Below the pieces are notes generated by a model, which was not told the origin of the DNA, did not search any database, and saw only the letters and a list, made by a program, of their open reading frames with translations. A DNA stretch of 64,000 nt from Mumia xiangluensis (GTDB lineage Bacteria; Actinomycetota; Actinomycetes; Propionibacteriales; Nocardioidaceae), in contig NZ_WJYO01000005.1 of the NCBI RefSeq assembly GCF_010994095.1, positions 372,001 through 436,000 on the forward strand. Reading direction: 5' to 3'. Shown here one piece after another: positions 41,601 to 49,767 of the stretch (position 1 is the first letter of the stretch; each line of letters starts with the position of its first letter). Position numbers and translations under genes: made by a program.

Positions 41601-42070
41601 GTGATCTTGACGTCCGACACGTCCGGATCGGTCGCGTCGTCGGCGAACTCCTCGTTGGCCGTCACCGCGGCCGCGACCGTCGCGTCGCGCTCAGCCAGCG
41701 CCGCCTCGGTGTCGTCCTGCGTGTACAGGGTCTCGCCGGTGGAGAAGCCGGCCTTCTTCAGTGCCTTCACCTCGTTGGGTGTGACGACCGCGTGGACCTC
41801 GAGGCCGTCGGGCGTCTGCTCGACCCCGTGGTCGAGGTCGACGCCGGTCGCGACCAGCCGGTCGAGCTCGTCGGCGCCCGGGACCTCGATCTCGACGACC
41901 GACGGGATCTCGTCGGGGAGGCGTTCGAGGGTGACCGTGCTCGAGGACGCGGAGTCGGTCGGGTCGGCGAACGCCGCAGGACCGGTCGTGCTGGCGAGGA
42001 TCAGGCCGGGGACCGTGACCACGAGGGCGACGGCCGCCACCTTCCTGCGCAGGGGAGAGGATCTCTGCAT
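38666..42070 (-). CDS. Secreted M14 zinc carboxypeptidase with Ig-like repeats
   Basis: The product is 1134 aa from the ATG at 42070, which starts the signal peptide (MQRSSPLRRKVAAVALVV...AAFADP). The peptidase domain runs from about 270: zinc ligands H464-x-x-E467 ('AQEHAREW') and H603 ('MNVHSSG'), substrate arginine in 'DVNRNYDEY', catalytic glutamate about E689 ('AWDFEVG'). A segment at about 320-435 ('ITVTVVHPTAADQALSVAVAG', 'STAAQVAAAVNAHPEASALV') interrupts the domain and resembles a repeat seen in phage structural proteins. From about 720, a chitobiase-like strand domain and three or more Ig-like domains follow, ending TIRVRR. It digests peptides outside the cell. Confidence 0.9.
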   Translation of the reverse strand: MQRSSPLRRKVAAVALVVTVPGLILASTTGPAAFADPTDSASSSTVTLERLPDEIPSVVEIEVPGADELDRLVATGVDLDHGVEQTPDGLEVHAVVTPNEVKALKKAGFSTGETLYTQDDTEAALAERDATVAAAVTANEEFADDATDPDVSDVKITRAQYFTSFGIPVLSVEARYANGQAETAALTVERDSGAGTEFGSGGTQTITRFVDSGVYLYHRGASPTSGAQAVTTRPDRVRVVSPSGDVAIAKVKDWLPTGDENDPFKGEGYQEDFIRSYMDPTDLYDRIKQLATQFPNLAEIVELPHQTNGYRRAAQAVIPAGASAADNPRRIAIDSKAYGSEGGNGITVTVVHPTAADQALSVAVAGKAITVTSATDSAGAATSTAAQVAAAVNAHPEASALVNVYTYRGDAGAGVVPATAATTLTDGLLAPAKVTRGPQQVYAIKIGKHRDGSKPGVFFYAQEHAREWVPPLVTLETAERLLRNYASHPATKDLVDNLEIWVLPSVNPDGGHYSFYDFASQRKNMVNHCPQTGSMDANSRNSWGVDVNRNYDEYSLFDGYSGASDSCTSGTYAGPSELSEPESRNVDWVVANNPNIKWSMNVHSSGNYFMWSPASYKSEGRVTAPEPTMEQEEMFQASSSRILTAIKRYRGMTVTPARTGRVVDTLYSAAGNSGDMLWYKYGLHAWDFEVGTTFQPAFEATTPTGAGAHQEAMEFANGLVEMARLAREYDLDDVTPVSEITVSPSSVEGKVNVEFSTNEPAAIYYTTDGTVPNLSSTAYGFAGLRDGGERIKVDEGAEVRWIAIDSRGNVERHFVPGTDGNYRSWIATVGYEPPLPASATAVTLDKTTVVAGQTGVTASVQVTAPGPGDQPKPEGVVTVSIDGEASGSAEIDDEGRADIALPAIAAAGNHLVTASYGGSAELAGSTSAPVALKVTAAPGVPTAAVSLAVKPTSIAAGKSGAVASVGVTVTQDGATSAGKGKVDVLVDGRKVGTGTLDSQGRTSVRLGAFATAGARVVTARYAGSGDVGGASSAPVVLRVTKAKTALSVKVTPKTVTTRKRAKVALTVKVPGVKANGTALVKVGKQTFAVRVNASGKGSVTLPRLTRGAKKVTVSYLGNDDVASAKKVVTIRVRR

Positions 42071-42161
42071 GAGGGACACACCTTTTTCTTGAGGTGAGGA
42101 AAAGCGGATGGAGCACACCGTAAGGTGAAATGCGTCACACCGCTTGAGTGGCGCGCGCAGG

Positions 42162-42680
42162 TCAGTCGGGCAGCCCGAAGCTGAACGTCGAGTACCGGCC
42201 GGCGTCGCGCAGGTCTCGCGCGTCGAGAGCAGCCGCGAGGTCCGGGTCGATCGTCGCCCCATCGGTCCCGCCGCTGGTGGTGCGGCCGACCGCGTCACCC
42301 GCGAACAGCCGCGCCAGCACGTCGTACAGGGTCGGCAGGACGTCGTCGATGTGCCGGTCGTACGCGTCGATCACGAGCCACGCGTCATCGATGGCGCCGA
42401 TGAGTGCGAGGGTTCGCTGGAGGCTGTAGCCCTCGAACTGGATCTCGTCGAGCAGACCGCGGGGTGTGAGCTCGAAGGTGAGGTCGACGCACGCGGTCGA
42501 CATCTGCTGATACTCCGGGTCCTGTGCCTGAGGCAGATACGGAAACCGCTCGGCGATCTGGAAGAAGGCCGCACAGTAGAGGGCGCTGTCGTGGCCGCCC
42601 TGAGCCGCCAAGAATCCAGCCTCGACGAGGAGTGGGTCCAACCGGTCGGCCAGCCGTCGTGACGCGTCGCCTCCTGTCAT
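42162..42680 (-). CDS. Hypothetical cytosolic protein
   Basis: The product is 172 aa from the ATG at 42680. It is acidic and largely helical, with 'LADRLDPLLVEAGFLAAQGG', 'AAFFQIAERFPYLPQ' and 'DLTFELTPRGLLDEIQFEGYSL'. No signal, membrane segment or known motif is visible. It diverges from ppk2 with an 87-nt gap. Codon usage and GC match neighbours, so it is a real gene of unknown function. Confidence 0.65.
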   Translation of the reverse strand: MTGGDASRRLADRLDPLLVEAGFLAAQGGHDSALYCAAFFQIAERFPYLPQAQDPEYQQMSTACVDLTFELTPRGLLDEIQFEGYSLQRTLALIGAIDDAWLVIDAYDRHIDDVLPTLYDVLARLFAGDAVGRTTSGGTDGATIDPDLAAALDARDLRDAGRYSTFSFGLPD

Positions 42681-42767
42681 CGCACCAGCGTGCCAGCGGC
42701 GCCGTGCGACCGTCGCGCGAGTTTTCGGCCGACGGCGTGGAGGCCTTCGCGGCGTTAAGGTCCCGTC

Positions 42768-43589
42768 ATGAGCGCCGCAGCGAAACAGCCGAAGCTCACC
42801 ACCAAGGCGTACGACGCCGAGCTGGCGCGCCTGCAGGTCGAGCTGGTCAAGCTTCAGGAGTGGGTACGCCACACCGGAGCCCGCATCGTGATCCTCTTCG
42901 AGGGCCGGGACGCGGCCGGCAAGGGCGGGACGATCAAACGCGTCTCCGAGAACCTCAACCCTCGCGTCGCCCGGATCGCGGCGCTGCCGTCGCCGACCGA
43001 GCGCGACAAGACGCAGTGGTACTTCCAGCGTTACGTCGCGCACCTGCCGGCAGCGGGGGAGATCGTGCTGTTCGACCGCTCCTGGTACAACCGTGCGGGC
43101 GTCGAGCACGTGATGGGCTACTGCACGCCGGAGCAGTACGCGCTCTTCATGCGCCAGGCGCCCGCGTTCGAGCAGATGCTCATCGACGACGGGATCCAGC
43201 TGCGCAAGTACTGGTTCTCCGTCTCCGACGAGGAGCAGCTCAAGCGGTTCCGGTCGCGCGCCGACGACCCGATCCGGCGCTGGAAGCTCAGCCCGACGGA
43301 CATCGAGTCGGTGAACCGGTGGGAGGACTACTCGCGGGCCAAGGACGAGATGATGGCCTACACCGACACGCCGGCGAGCCCTTGGTTCGTCGTCGAGTCG
43401 GACAGCAAGAAGCGTGCGCGGCTCAACATGATCGCCCACCTTCTCTCGACCGTGCCGTACGCCGACGTCGAGCCGCCGCGCATCGACATCCCCGATCGGC
43501 CGGCACCCTCGGGGTCGTATGAACGCCCACCGCGCGACAACTCGAACTACGTGCCGGACCACGTGGCCGAGCTGCTCGCCGGGAGCTAG
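42768..43589 (+). CDS. ppk2: Polyphosphate kinase 2 (PPK2)
   Basis: The product is 273 aa. A P-loop GRDAAGKGG lies at 46-54, Walker B/lid region 'LFDRSWYNRAGVEHVMGYC' at about 105-125, then 'KYWFSVSDEEQLKRFRSR' and 'RWKLSPTDIESVNRWEDYSRAKDEMM'. This is a single-domain PPK2 of the class I-like type, which makes NTP or NDP from polyphosphate and the reverse. Exact nucleotide preference is not readable. Its TAG lies in a CTAG shared with the convergent gene. Confidence 0.94.
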   Translation: MSAAAKQPKLTTKAYDAELARLQVELVKLQEWVRHTGARIVILFEGRDAAGKGGTIKRVSENLNPRVARIAALPSPTERDKTQWYFQRYVAHLPAAGEIVLFDRSWYNRAGVEHVMGYCTPEQYALFMRQAPAFEQMLIDDGIQLRKYWFSVSDEEQLKRFRSRADDPIRRWKLSPTDIESVNRWEDYSRAKDEMMAYTDTPASPWFVVESDSKKRARLNMIAHLLSTVPYADVEPPRIDIPDRPAPSGSYERPPRDNSNYVPDHVAELLAGS

Positions 43590-45664
43590 GACACCCCGTC
43601 GGCACGGTAGACGGTCTCGAAGCGTGGAGCCGCATCCTTCGGTCTCGCGTGCTCGAGGATGCGGGCGATCCCGGTGCCGGGCCGATACAGGAGCAGGTGG
43701 TCGAGCTTGCCGGCGCTGGCTCCGTCGAACGCGATGATCTGATCGTCGATGGAGGTCAGCTCGTAGCCGCCGAGGCCCGGATCGTGATCGCCCTGCGTGT
43801 AGACCGCCCGGAACTCGAGGGTGCCGTCGCTGTTCGGGCCGTCGCACTTCACGATGAAGAGGATGCCCTTGTACGAGGGACTCGTGCCGGGGCGATACAT
43901 CACGAGATGGTCGAGCTTGCCAGAGCCGTCGAAGTCGAACGCGATCACCTGGTCGGTGGTCTCCGACAGGTCGAAGCCGCCGATCCCGCTTCTCCCGATG
44001 TAGACCGGCGTGAACGCGAGACCGCCCGACGCCTTCACCCCGTCGTACTTCAGGACAAAGGCGATGCCCTTGCCTGGCCGATAGCAGAGCAGGTGGTCGA
44101 GCTTGCCCGTGCCGGCGGCATCGAAGGCGATGATCCGATCGCGGCCCGAGGTCAGGTCGAAGCCGCCGATGCCGGAGCCGCCCTGGGGCTGCTGATAGAG
44201 CGCCGTGAAGTGCAGGGGTTCGGCTCCGTCCACGCTGTCGCGTCGGACGACGTAGATGGCGCCCTTGCCGGGCCTGTACAGCACCAGGTGGTCGAGCTTG
44301 CCGGTGCTCTCGAGGTCGTACGCGATCAGCTGGTCGCTGGTGGACGACAGGTCGAAGCCGGCGATGCCGTTGGTCCCCGCATAGACGGTCTTGTAGATGG
44401 GGGTGCCGTCGGCCTGGTCGCTGGCGTGCTTCAGGATCTGCGCGATGCCGGTGCCTGGCCGGTAGCAGAGCAGGTGATCGAGCTGGCCTGCGCTGGCGCC
44501 GTCGAACGCGATGATCTGGTCCTCGTACTCGGTCAGATCGAAGCTGCCGATGCCTTGTCCGCCCTGCGGCTGTTGGTAGAGCGCCGTGAACCGACCATTG
44601 CCGTCGGGCCCCTTGCCGTCCTGCTTGACCAGGTAGAACGCACCCTTGCCGGGCCGGTACAGCGCAAGGTGGTCGAGCTTGCCGGTGCCGCCGAAGTCGA
44701 GCGCGAACACCCGATCTGCCTTCGTCGTCAGGTCAAAGCCGCCGACTCCTGCGATGGCGAGGCGCACGTTCATCTTCTCCAGCACCCGCTTGATCGGAGT
44801 GATGGTCCCTCCGCCTCCGCCTCCGCCGAAGAGCAGTCCGACAACCCGGTCGTGCTCGTCGACGACCACCGATCCGGAGTCTCCCGCTCCCGCGAAGGTC
44901 ATGGTGGGGGAGACGCCCGCGATGGTGACCTGGTGGTTGAACGTGACCTCGCCCACGCCGTTCCCGTACTTGATCGTGACGGTCTTGTCGACGCCGTCGA
45001 CCTCTCCATAGGTCAACCCGGTCGTACGACCCCGCTTGCGGACCTTGAGGCGCAGCGGCGCGTCGGCGGTGCCCGTGAGGACTCCGACCTCCTGCACCTC
45101 GCACACGAAACCCGAGAGCAAGCCGTCGAGGCGGGCGACCGCGGCGTCGACGTCGCCGCCGAGCAGCGCCCGCTTGACGGTGGCGATGGGGCGATACGTG
45201 ATCGGGTTGTCGTTGACGCTCGGCTGGTCGATCTGCTTGGAGTGTCCGCCATCCCGCCAGCCTTCGTTGACGCACAGCACGTGATAGTTGCTCAGCACCA
45301 TGCCGTCGCCGGTCTCGTTGTCGACGACGATCGCGCCCAGCGTCCCCGAGTAGAAGCTGTTGACGAAGGCGCTCGGGCCGATGCTGATGCCGCCCTTCAG
45401 CGGGCTGTACGAGCCCAGGTCCGCCAGCGGCTCGTAGCGTCCCTCGATGACGTCCGTCGGGATGCCGTCGATCTCGGCGGGGATGCGCTCCTCCTCGGGC
45501 ACATCACGCTTCTCCGCGACGTGGACCCGGATCACGATCTCGTCGGTGCGTTCGCCGTCGACGTACTTGAAGCCGATGTCGACCGCGGTGACACCGGGCC
45601 TGCTCAGGAGCTCGTCCTCGGCGGCTCGCTTGACGGGCAGGATCTCTTGCACACGGTCGGTCAC
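43586..45664 (-). CDS. Trypsin-like serine protease fused to repeat propeller domain
   Basis: The product is 692 aa. Residues about 85-300 are a chymotrypsin-fold protease with His128 ('LSNYHVLC'), Asp171 or 173 ('GGDVDAAVARL') and Ser263 ('GAGDSGSVV'). A glycine run (FGGGGGGGTI) follows. Residues about 310-690 hold six to seven repeats of about 60 aa, each 'GFDLT..DQIIAFD..GTGKLDHLLCYRPG', likely a beta-propeller. No signal peptide is present, so location is unclear: cytosolic or exported by a non-classical route. The N-terminal 75 residues resemble those of similar S1-type peptidases. It converges on ppk2 with a shared CTAG. Confidence 0.85.
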   Translation of the reverse strand: MTDRVQEILPVKRAAEDELLSRPGVTAVDIGFKYVDGERTDEIVIRVHVAEKRDVPEEERIPAEIDGIPTDVIEGRYEPLADLGSYSPLKGGISIGPSAFVNSFYSGTLGAIVVDNETGDGMVLSNYHVLCVNEGWRDGGHSKQIDQPSVNDNPITYRPIATVKRALLGGDVDAAVARLDGLLSGFVCEVQEVGVLTGTADAPLRLKVRKRGRTTGLTYGEVDGVDKTVTIKYGNGVGEVTFNHQVTIAGVSPTMTFAGAGDSGSVVVDEHDRVVGLLFGGGGGGGTITPIKRVLEKMNVRLAIAGVGGFDLTTKADRVFALDFGGTGKLDHLALYRPGKGAFYLVKQDGKGPDGNGRFTALYQQPQGGQGIGSFDLTEYEDQIIAFDGASAGQLDHLLCYRPGTGIAQILKHASDQADGTPIYKTVYAGTNGIAGFDLSSTSDQLIAYDLESTGKLDHLVLYRPGKGAIYVVRRDSVDGAEPLHFTALYQQPQGGSGIGGFDLTSGRDRIIAFDAAGTGKLDHLLCYRPGKGIAFVLKYDGVKASGGLAFTPVYIGRSGIGGFDLSETTDQVIAFDFDGSGKLDHLVMYRPGTSPSYKGILFIVKCDGPNSDGTLEFRAVYTQGDHDPGLGGYELTSIDDQIIAFDGASAGKLDHLLLYRPGTGIARILEHARPKDAAPRFETVYRADGVS

Positions 45665-45764
45665 GACGTCTCCCCAAGGGTCGTTTGTACCAGTGGATGT
45701 CCCGAGAGGCTGTCAGCGTGGCACATGCGACAGGATCTGGCGCGCCGCACTAGGCTCGACGCCC

Positions 45765-46337
45765 ATGAGCATCACGGTGCGGCCGGCCACGTCGTACGAG
45801 GACGTCGCGACCATGGTCGGGCCGAAGCGCCCGGATGCCAACGTGTGCTGGTGCCTCAGCTATCGCCTCACGACGTCGAAGGAGAACCGCGAGCTCGTCG
45901 GCCCTGAGCGCGGTGAGCGCGTGCGGGAGCTCGTCCGCCAGGACCCGCCGCCGGGTGTCCTCGCGTACGACGGTGACGAGGTCGTCGGATGGGCGGCGGT
46001 GCACCCGCGTGCCGACACGAGCTTCGCCCGCAACCGCAGGATCCCGCACGTCGACGATCTCGACGTGTGGTCGCTGTGGTGCGTGCGGGTGCGGCCGGGA
46101 CATCGCGGGCAGGGCATCGTGCAGCCGCTCATCGAAGGTGCCGTGGACTTCGCGCGTTCACACGGCGCGCCCGCGATCGAGGCGTACCCGGTCGACAACC
46201 GCGGCGCCAAGGTCGACCTGACGATGGCGTACGTCGGCACGCTCGCGATGTTCGAGCGCGCGGGCTTCGAGAAGGTGGCAGACACGGACTCGGTCCTGAA
46301 CCGCTTCCCACGGGTCCTCGTGCGCCGGGATCTGTGA
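45765..46337 (+). CDS. GNAT family N-acetyltransferase
   Basis: The product is 190 aa from the ATG at 45765, with TAGGCT 8 nt upstream (leaderless promoter candidate). The acetyl-CoA loop is 'CVRVRPGHRGQGIVQPLIEGAVDFA' (R/Q-x-x-G-x-G), followed by 'MAYVGTLAMFERAGFEKV'. Residues 28-33 'VCWCLSYR' are a cysteine/tryptophan feature of a GNAT subgroup. The substrate is unknown. It converges on the gene at 46345. Confidence 0.9.
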   Translation: MSITVRPATSYEDVATMVGPKRPDANVCWCLSYRLTTSKENRELVGPERGERVRELVRQDPPPGVLAYDGDEVVGWAAVHPRADTSFARNRRIPHVDDLDVWSLWCVRVRPGHRGQGIVQPLIEGAVDFARSHGAPAIEAYPVDNRGAKVDLTMAYVGTLAMFERAGFEKVADTDSVLNRFPRVLVRRDL

Positions 46338-46344
46338 GGCCGCG

Positions 46345-47034
46345 TCACTCCCCGGCGATCCGTGCCGCCTGCGTGGCGAGCTGGGCGACCGCATCGTCGC
46401 CGACCGCGTCGTTGACCTCGACCACGCCGACACGCGTGCCGACGTTGAACACGACGTAGCCCCCGGCGACCTGATCGGAGTCGAAGGCCGGGAAGTACCA
46501 GACCATGTGGTGCGGCTCGGACGACACGAGGACCGGGTCGCCGTACCCGAAGTCGCCACCCTGGATCGCGTCGCACTCCTCGACCAGCGTCACGATCGAG
46601 TCCGCGGCCTCGGCGGCGAGCTCCGGGCTGTCGGTCTCCGCGAGCTGCTCGGTGACGTGCCTGTCACCACCCCCGACGAGCCGCCCGTCGATGCGTGTCA
46701 CGTCGTCGGCGACGACGTCGCCCATCTGGAGGTCGCCCGTGCACGGACCGAGAACCAGCCACGGAACCCGCTTCTTGCGCGTGAAGTGGTGCCCGGTGAT
46801 GTCGAAGTAGACGGGGGTGCTGACGAGGTTCTTCGCGCTGAGTCCCTCGGCTGTGCTCGTTGATGCTGCAGTCGGCGTGGTCGGTGCGGTCGGCGCGGAC
46901 GATGTCGGGCTCGCCGTCGAGGGCCCGTCAGCGTGCGACCCCGTGTCGTTGCTGACCTGGACGACGGCGACCGCGCCGCCGAAGCCGGTGAGAGCCGCTG
47001 TGGCGCCCGCGATGATCGCGTGGTCGAGCCTCAT
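46345..47034 (-). CDS. Exported protein downstream of an ECF sigma factor
   Basis: The product is 229 aa. An N-terminal hydrophobic segment (AIIAGATAALTGFGGAVAVV) is a signal or anchor. A Thr/Ser/Pro-rich linker (about 38-65) leads to an extracellular domain with a cysteine pair (LGPCTGDL, EECDAIQG) and 'VSSEPHHMVWYFPAFDSDQVAGGYVVF'. The layout resembles PknH-sensor-type domains, but the assignment is uncertain. It follows the sigma factor gene by 94 nt on the same strand and may be controlled with it. Confidence 0.75.
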   Translation of the reverse strand: MRLDHAIIAGATAALTGFGGAVAVVQVSNDTGSHADGPSTASPTSSAPTAPTTPTAASTSTAEGLSAKNLVSTPVYFDITGHHFTRKKRVPWLVLGPCTGDLQMGDVVADDVTRIDGRLVGGGDRHVTEQLAETDSPELAAEAADSIVTLVEECDAIQGGDFGYGDPVLVSSEPHHMVWYFPAFDSDQVAGGYVVFNVGTRVGVVEVNDAVGDDAVAQLATQAARIAGE

Positions 47035-47128
47035 GGTCGTTCCTCCTGCCGGTGAGGTGCTGCGTGCACCCGTTCACTCCTTCTGATGCACGCGCCCGCG
47101 CTTTCGTTGGCGGCCACAGCAGGAAACT

Positions 47129-47686
47129 TCACGACGTCGCGCGGAGCGCCGCCCGCATGAAGGTGCGAGCCGCGTGGATGCGGTCGCGTACGGTGCCGAC
47201 GGACGTGCCCGTGATCTCGGCGATCTCGGCGTACGGCAGCGAGCCGAGGTCGCGCAGCACGAACGCCTCCACGACCTGCGGCTTGCTCCGCTCGAGCTGG
47301 TCGAGCGCCTCCATGAGGTCCAGCCGCGTCCCCGCGATCACACTCGTCGTCCGCGGGTCAGCGGCCTCGGGCAGGTCCGGTACGCCGCTGTCGCTCGCGC
47401 GTCGACGCAGCCGCCGGTAGGTCATCCGCGCGCTGTTGGAGGCGATGACTGTCACCCAGCCCTCGAACGACCCCGTCCCCGTGTAGCCCGTGATGTTCTG
47501 TGCGATCGCGACGAGCGCGTCCTGCGTTGCGTCCTCGGCGTCTTCGGTGTGAGGGAGGAAGCGGGAGCAGCGTCGTACGACTGCGGGCCGGACGATCGCG
47601 AGCAGCTCCTCGAGCGCGTCGGCGTCACCTGAGCGAGCCCGCGCGACCAGGTCGTCCGGCGCCCAGCCGGGGGAGAGGGAGCTCAT
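47129..47686 (-). CDS. ECF-type RNA polymerase sigma factor
   Basis: The product is 185 aa. Region 2 covers about 25-95 ('RRCSRFLPHTEDAEDATQDALVAIAQNI', 'SFEGWVTVIASNSARMTYRRLRR'). Region 4 is 'QVVEAFVLRDLGSLPYAEIAEITGTSVGTVRDRIHAARTF'. No anti-sigma factor gene is adjacent; instead a Ser/Thr kinase gene diverges 19 bp away and could regulate it by phosphorylation (inference). Confidence 0.92.
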   Translation of the reverse strand: MSSLSPGWAPDDLVARARSGDADALEELLAIVRPAVVRRCSRFLPHTEDAEDATQDALVAIAQNITGYTGTGSFEGWVTVIASNSARMTYRRLRRRASDSGVPDLPEAADPRTTSVIAGTRLDLMEALDQLERSKPQVVEAFVLRDLGSLPYAEIAEITGTSVGTVRDRIHAARTFMRAALRATS

Positions 47687-47705
47687 GGGCCACTATCTTG
47701 GCCCC
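47687..47705. promoter_or_regulatory. 19-bp divergent leaderless promoter with dyad
   Basis: The whole space between two divergent ATGs is GGGCCACTATCTTGGCCCC, a dyad GGGCCA/TGGCCC. On the plus strand TATCTT lies 6 nt before the kinase ATG. On the minus strand GATAGT lies 5 nt before the sigma ATG. Both genes are therefore likely transcribed without leaders from overlapping -10 elements. Confidence 0.5.
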
Positions 47706-48614
47706 ATGAAGCGGCTCGGGCGCTACCGCCTCGTGCGTGTTCTCGGCTCCGGCGCGTTCGCCACGGTGTGGCTCGGCGAGGATCCCGACCTCGAGACCGA
47801 GGTGGCGGTGAAGGTGCTGGCCGACAACTGGGCGACCAACGCCGACGTACGCGAGCGGTTCCTGGCCGAGGCACGCCTGCTGCGTCGGGTGGACGACCCG
47901 CGCGTCGTCCGGGTGTTCGACATCGGTGTGAGCGAGGACGACCGGCCGTTCTTCGTGATGGAGCACGTCCGTGGTGGCACGCTCGCCGACCGGATGGGCG
48001 GCCTGAGCACGGGGGAGTCCCTCGCGTACGGCGCCGCCACGGCACGCGCGCTGCACGTGCTCCACGAGGCCGGGGTCGTCCACCGCGACGTGAAGCCGAG
48101 CAACCTGCTCGTCGACGATCGTACGACGCCTCCGCGCCTCGTCGTCTCGGACCTGGGCAGCGCCAAGGTGCTTGCCGAGGCATCCGGTCTCACGGTCACG
48201 ACCGGCACCCCGCTCTACATGGCGCCGGAGCAGGTCCACCAGAGCGACGGGTTCGATGCCCGCGCTGACGTCTATGCGGTCGCCGCGGTCACGTACCACC
48301 TGCTCGCCGGGCGTCCCGCGTTCGGCGACACCAGCCCGGCAGCGGTGCTGGCCCGTCGTGCCGGCACCCGACCGGCACCGTTGGCGGCCTCCCTCGGCCA
48401 ACCCGCGGCGCTGGACCGGCTGATGCTGCGCGCGCTGAGCTGGGATCCGAGCAAGCGTCCCGCGACCGCCGCACAGCTTGCGAACGAGCTCGAGCGGTTG
48501 GCAGACGACCAGCCGGCGAGCGTACGGCGGGAGGTCTCGCCGCTGCTCGTGCTGGTGATCTGCGTCGGGCTCTTCTTGAGCCTGTTCACGATCACGTACT
48601 TCGCACTTCGCTAG
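47706..48614 (+). CDS. Tail-anchored Ser/Thr protein kinase
   Basis: The product is 302 aa from the ATG at 47706. Kinase motifs: glycine loop 'LGSGAFATVWLG', 'VAVKVL' lysine, 'VVHRDVKPSN' catalytic loop, 'VSDLGSAK' in place of DFG, 'TGTPLYMAPEQ' activation segment. After the domain a single C-terminal helix (LLVLVICVGLFLSLFTITYF) ends in FALR, so there is no extracellular sensor. It is a short PknB-type kinase, likely acting on a cytosolic partner such as the divergent sigma factor (inference). Confidence 0.93.
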   Translation: MKRLGRYRLVRVLGSGAFATVWLGEDPDLETEVAVKVLADNWATNADVRERFLAEARLLRRVDDPRVVRVFDIGVSEDDRPFFVMEHVRGGTLADRMGGLSTGESLAYGAATARALHVLHEAGVVHRDVKPSNLLVDDRTTPPRLVVSDLGSAKVLAEASGLTVTTGTPLYMAPEQVHQSDGFDARADVYAVAAVTYHLLAGRPAFGDTSPAAVLARRAGTRPAPLAASLGQPAALDRLMLRALSWDPSKRPATAAQLANELERLADDQPASVRREVSPLLVLVICVGLFLSLFTITYFALR

Positions 48615-48647
48615 CCCGTCGACTCAATACGATATATGATCTGCGCC

Positions 48648-49745
48648 ATGGCCTACAGCACGATCACCAACCTCGACGCAGCCTCCGCCCAGCAGCACAG
48701 CCGCGAGCTGCGCGCGCGCCTGCTCTCCAGCGCCTCCACCACGTACGCGACCGGTCCGACCGGCAGCGGCAACGGCGAGCGGGTCCTGGTGCTCGGCGGC
48801 ACCGGCTACATCGGCCGGGCACTGGTGCCGGAGCTGGCCAAGCGCGGATACAAGCCTGCGGTGCTGGCGCGCGACGCGGCCGTCAAGGACGATGCCGTGT
48901 TCGCCGACGCGGAGATCGTGGTCGGCGACCCGACACGCGCGGCGGACGTCGAGAACGCCGTGGCGCTGGCCCCGACGGCGGTGGTCATCTCCCTGCTCAG
49001 CGGGCGCCGCCCCAACGACGCCGACGAGTGCAAGGCCGTCGACTACGACGCCGTCATCAACGGCATCCGTTCGGCCGTCGCGCACGACGTCCAGCAGTTC
49101 ATCCACATCAGCGACTTCGGCGCATACCGGCCCGAGCTGATCCCGCAGGTCTATAAGCTGCAGGTCGAGGGTGAGCTCATCGGCCAGCACCACGGCGCGC
49201 TGCCGTGGACGATCATCCGGCCGACCGCGTACTACCCGTACCTCTCGATGACGTTCGGCGACGTCAAGAACGGCCTGCCGTACCGCATCTTCGACCACGG
49301 CGAGTACAACGTGGTCAACCCGATCGCACGCGAGGACCTCGCCGAGTTCATCACCAACCAGGTGCTGTCGGCCGACGCGTTCGGTCGCGTCCTGCCCGTC
49401 GGTGGTCCGTGGGTCCCCGAGAACGTCGTCACCCTCAAGGACGCCGGCCAGATGATGTTCGACATCACGGGCCGCGAGCCGCAGTGGGACGTCGTGCCGA
49501 TGGCCACGTGGGACAAGAAGATCGCCCGCCTCGTCCGCATCGGCAAGCTCAGCAAGAAGGTCGCGCCGGTCGCCTACTACCTCGAGGCCGCGAAGTACTG
49601 GTCGGTCGTCGACCACGTCGCACCCGCGTACGGCACGCGCACGCTGGCCGGGTTCATGGACAAGCTCAAGGACCGGGAGTTCCCGACGGGCAGCTTCCGT
49701 GACCGCATGAAGAACGGCACCGCCGTGATGCCGACCGACATCTGA
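48648..49745 (+). CDS. NAD(P)-binding Rossmann protein (atypical SDR)
   Basis: The product is 365 aa from the ATG at 48648, with TATGAT 7 nt ahead. The dinucleotide loop is 'VLVLGGTGYIGRALVPELAKRGYKPAVLARD' (GGTGYIG). 'HISDFGAYRPELIPQVYKLQVEGEL' and 'LPWTIIRPTAYYPYLSM' fit the extended/atypical SDR group that includes divinyl chlorophyllide 8-vinyl reductase-like proteins. As this is not a phototroph context, its substrate is unknown. Confidence 0.88.
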   Translation: MAYSTITNLDAASAQQHSRELRARLLSSASTTYATGPTGSGNGERVLVLGGTGYIGRALVPELAKRGYKPAVLARDAAVKDDAVFADAEIVVGDPTRAADVENAVALAPTAVVISLLSGRRPNDADECKAVDYDAVINGIRSAVAHDVQQFIHISDFGAYRPELIPQVYKLQVEGELIGQHHGALPWTIIRPTAYYPYLSMTFGDVKNGLPYRIFDHGEYNVVNPIAREDLAEFITNQVLSADAFGRVLPVGGPWVPENVVTLKDAGQMMFDITGREPQWDVVPMATWDKKIARLVRIGKLSKKVAPVAYYLEAAKYWSVVDHVAPAYGTRTLAGFMDKLKDREFPTGSFRDRMKNGTAVMPTDI

Positions 49746-49767
49746 GTCACCGCAAGGCCGGTCGGCC

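Noticed and set aside
39341-42097. A 918-codon plus-strand open frame opposite the M14 carboxypeptidase
   Set aside because: Shadow of the true minus-strand gene; no domain, composition dominated by Arg/Asp/Val.
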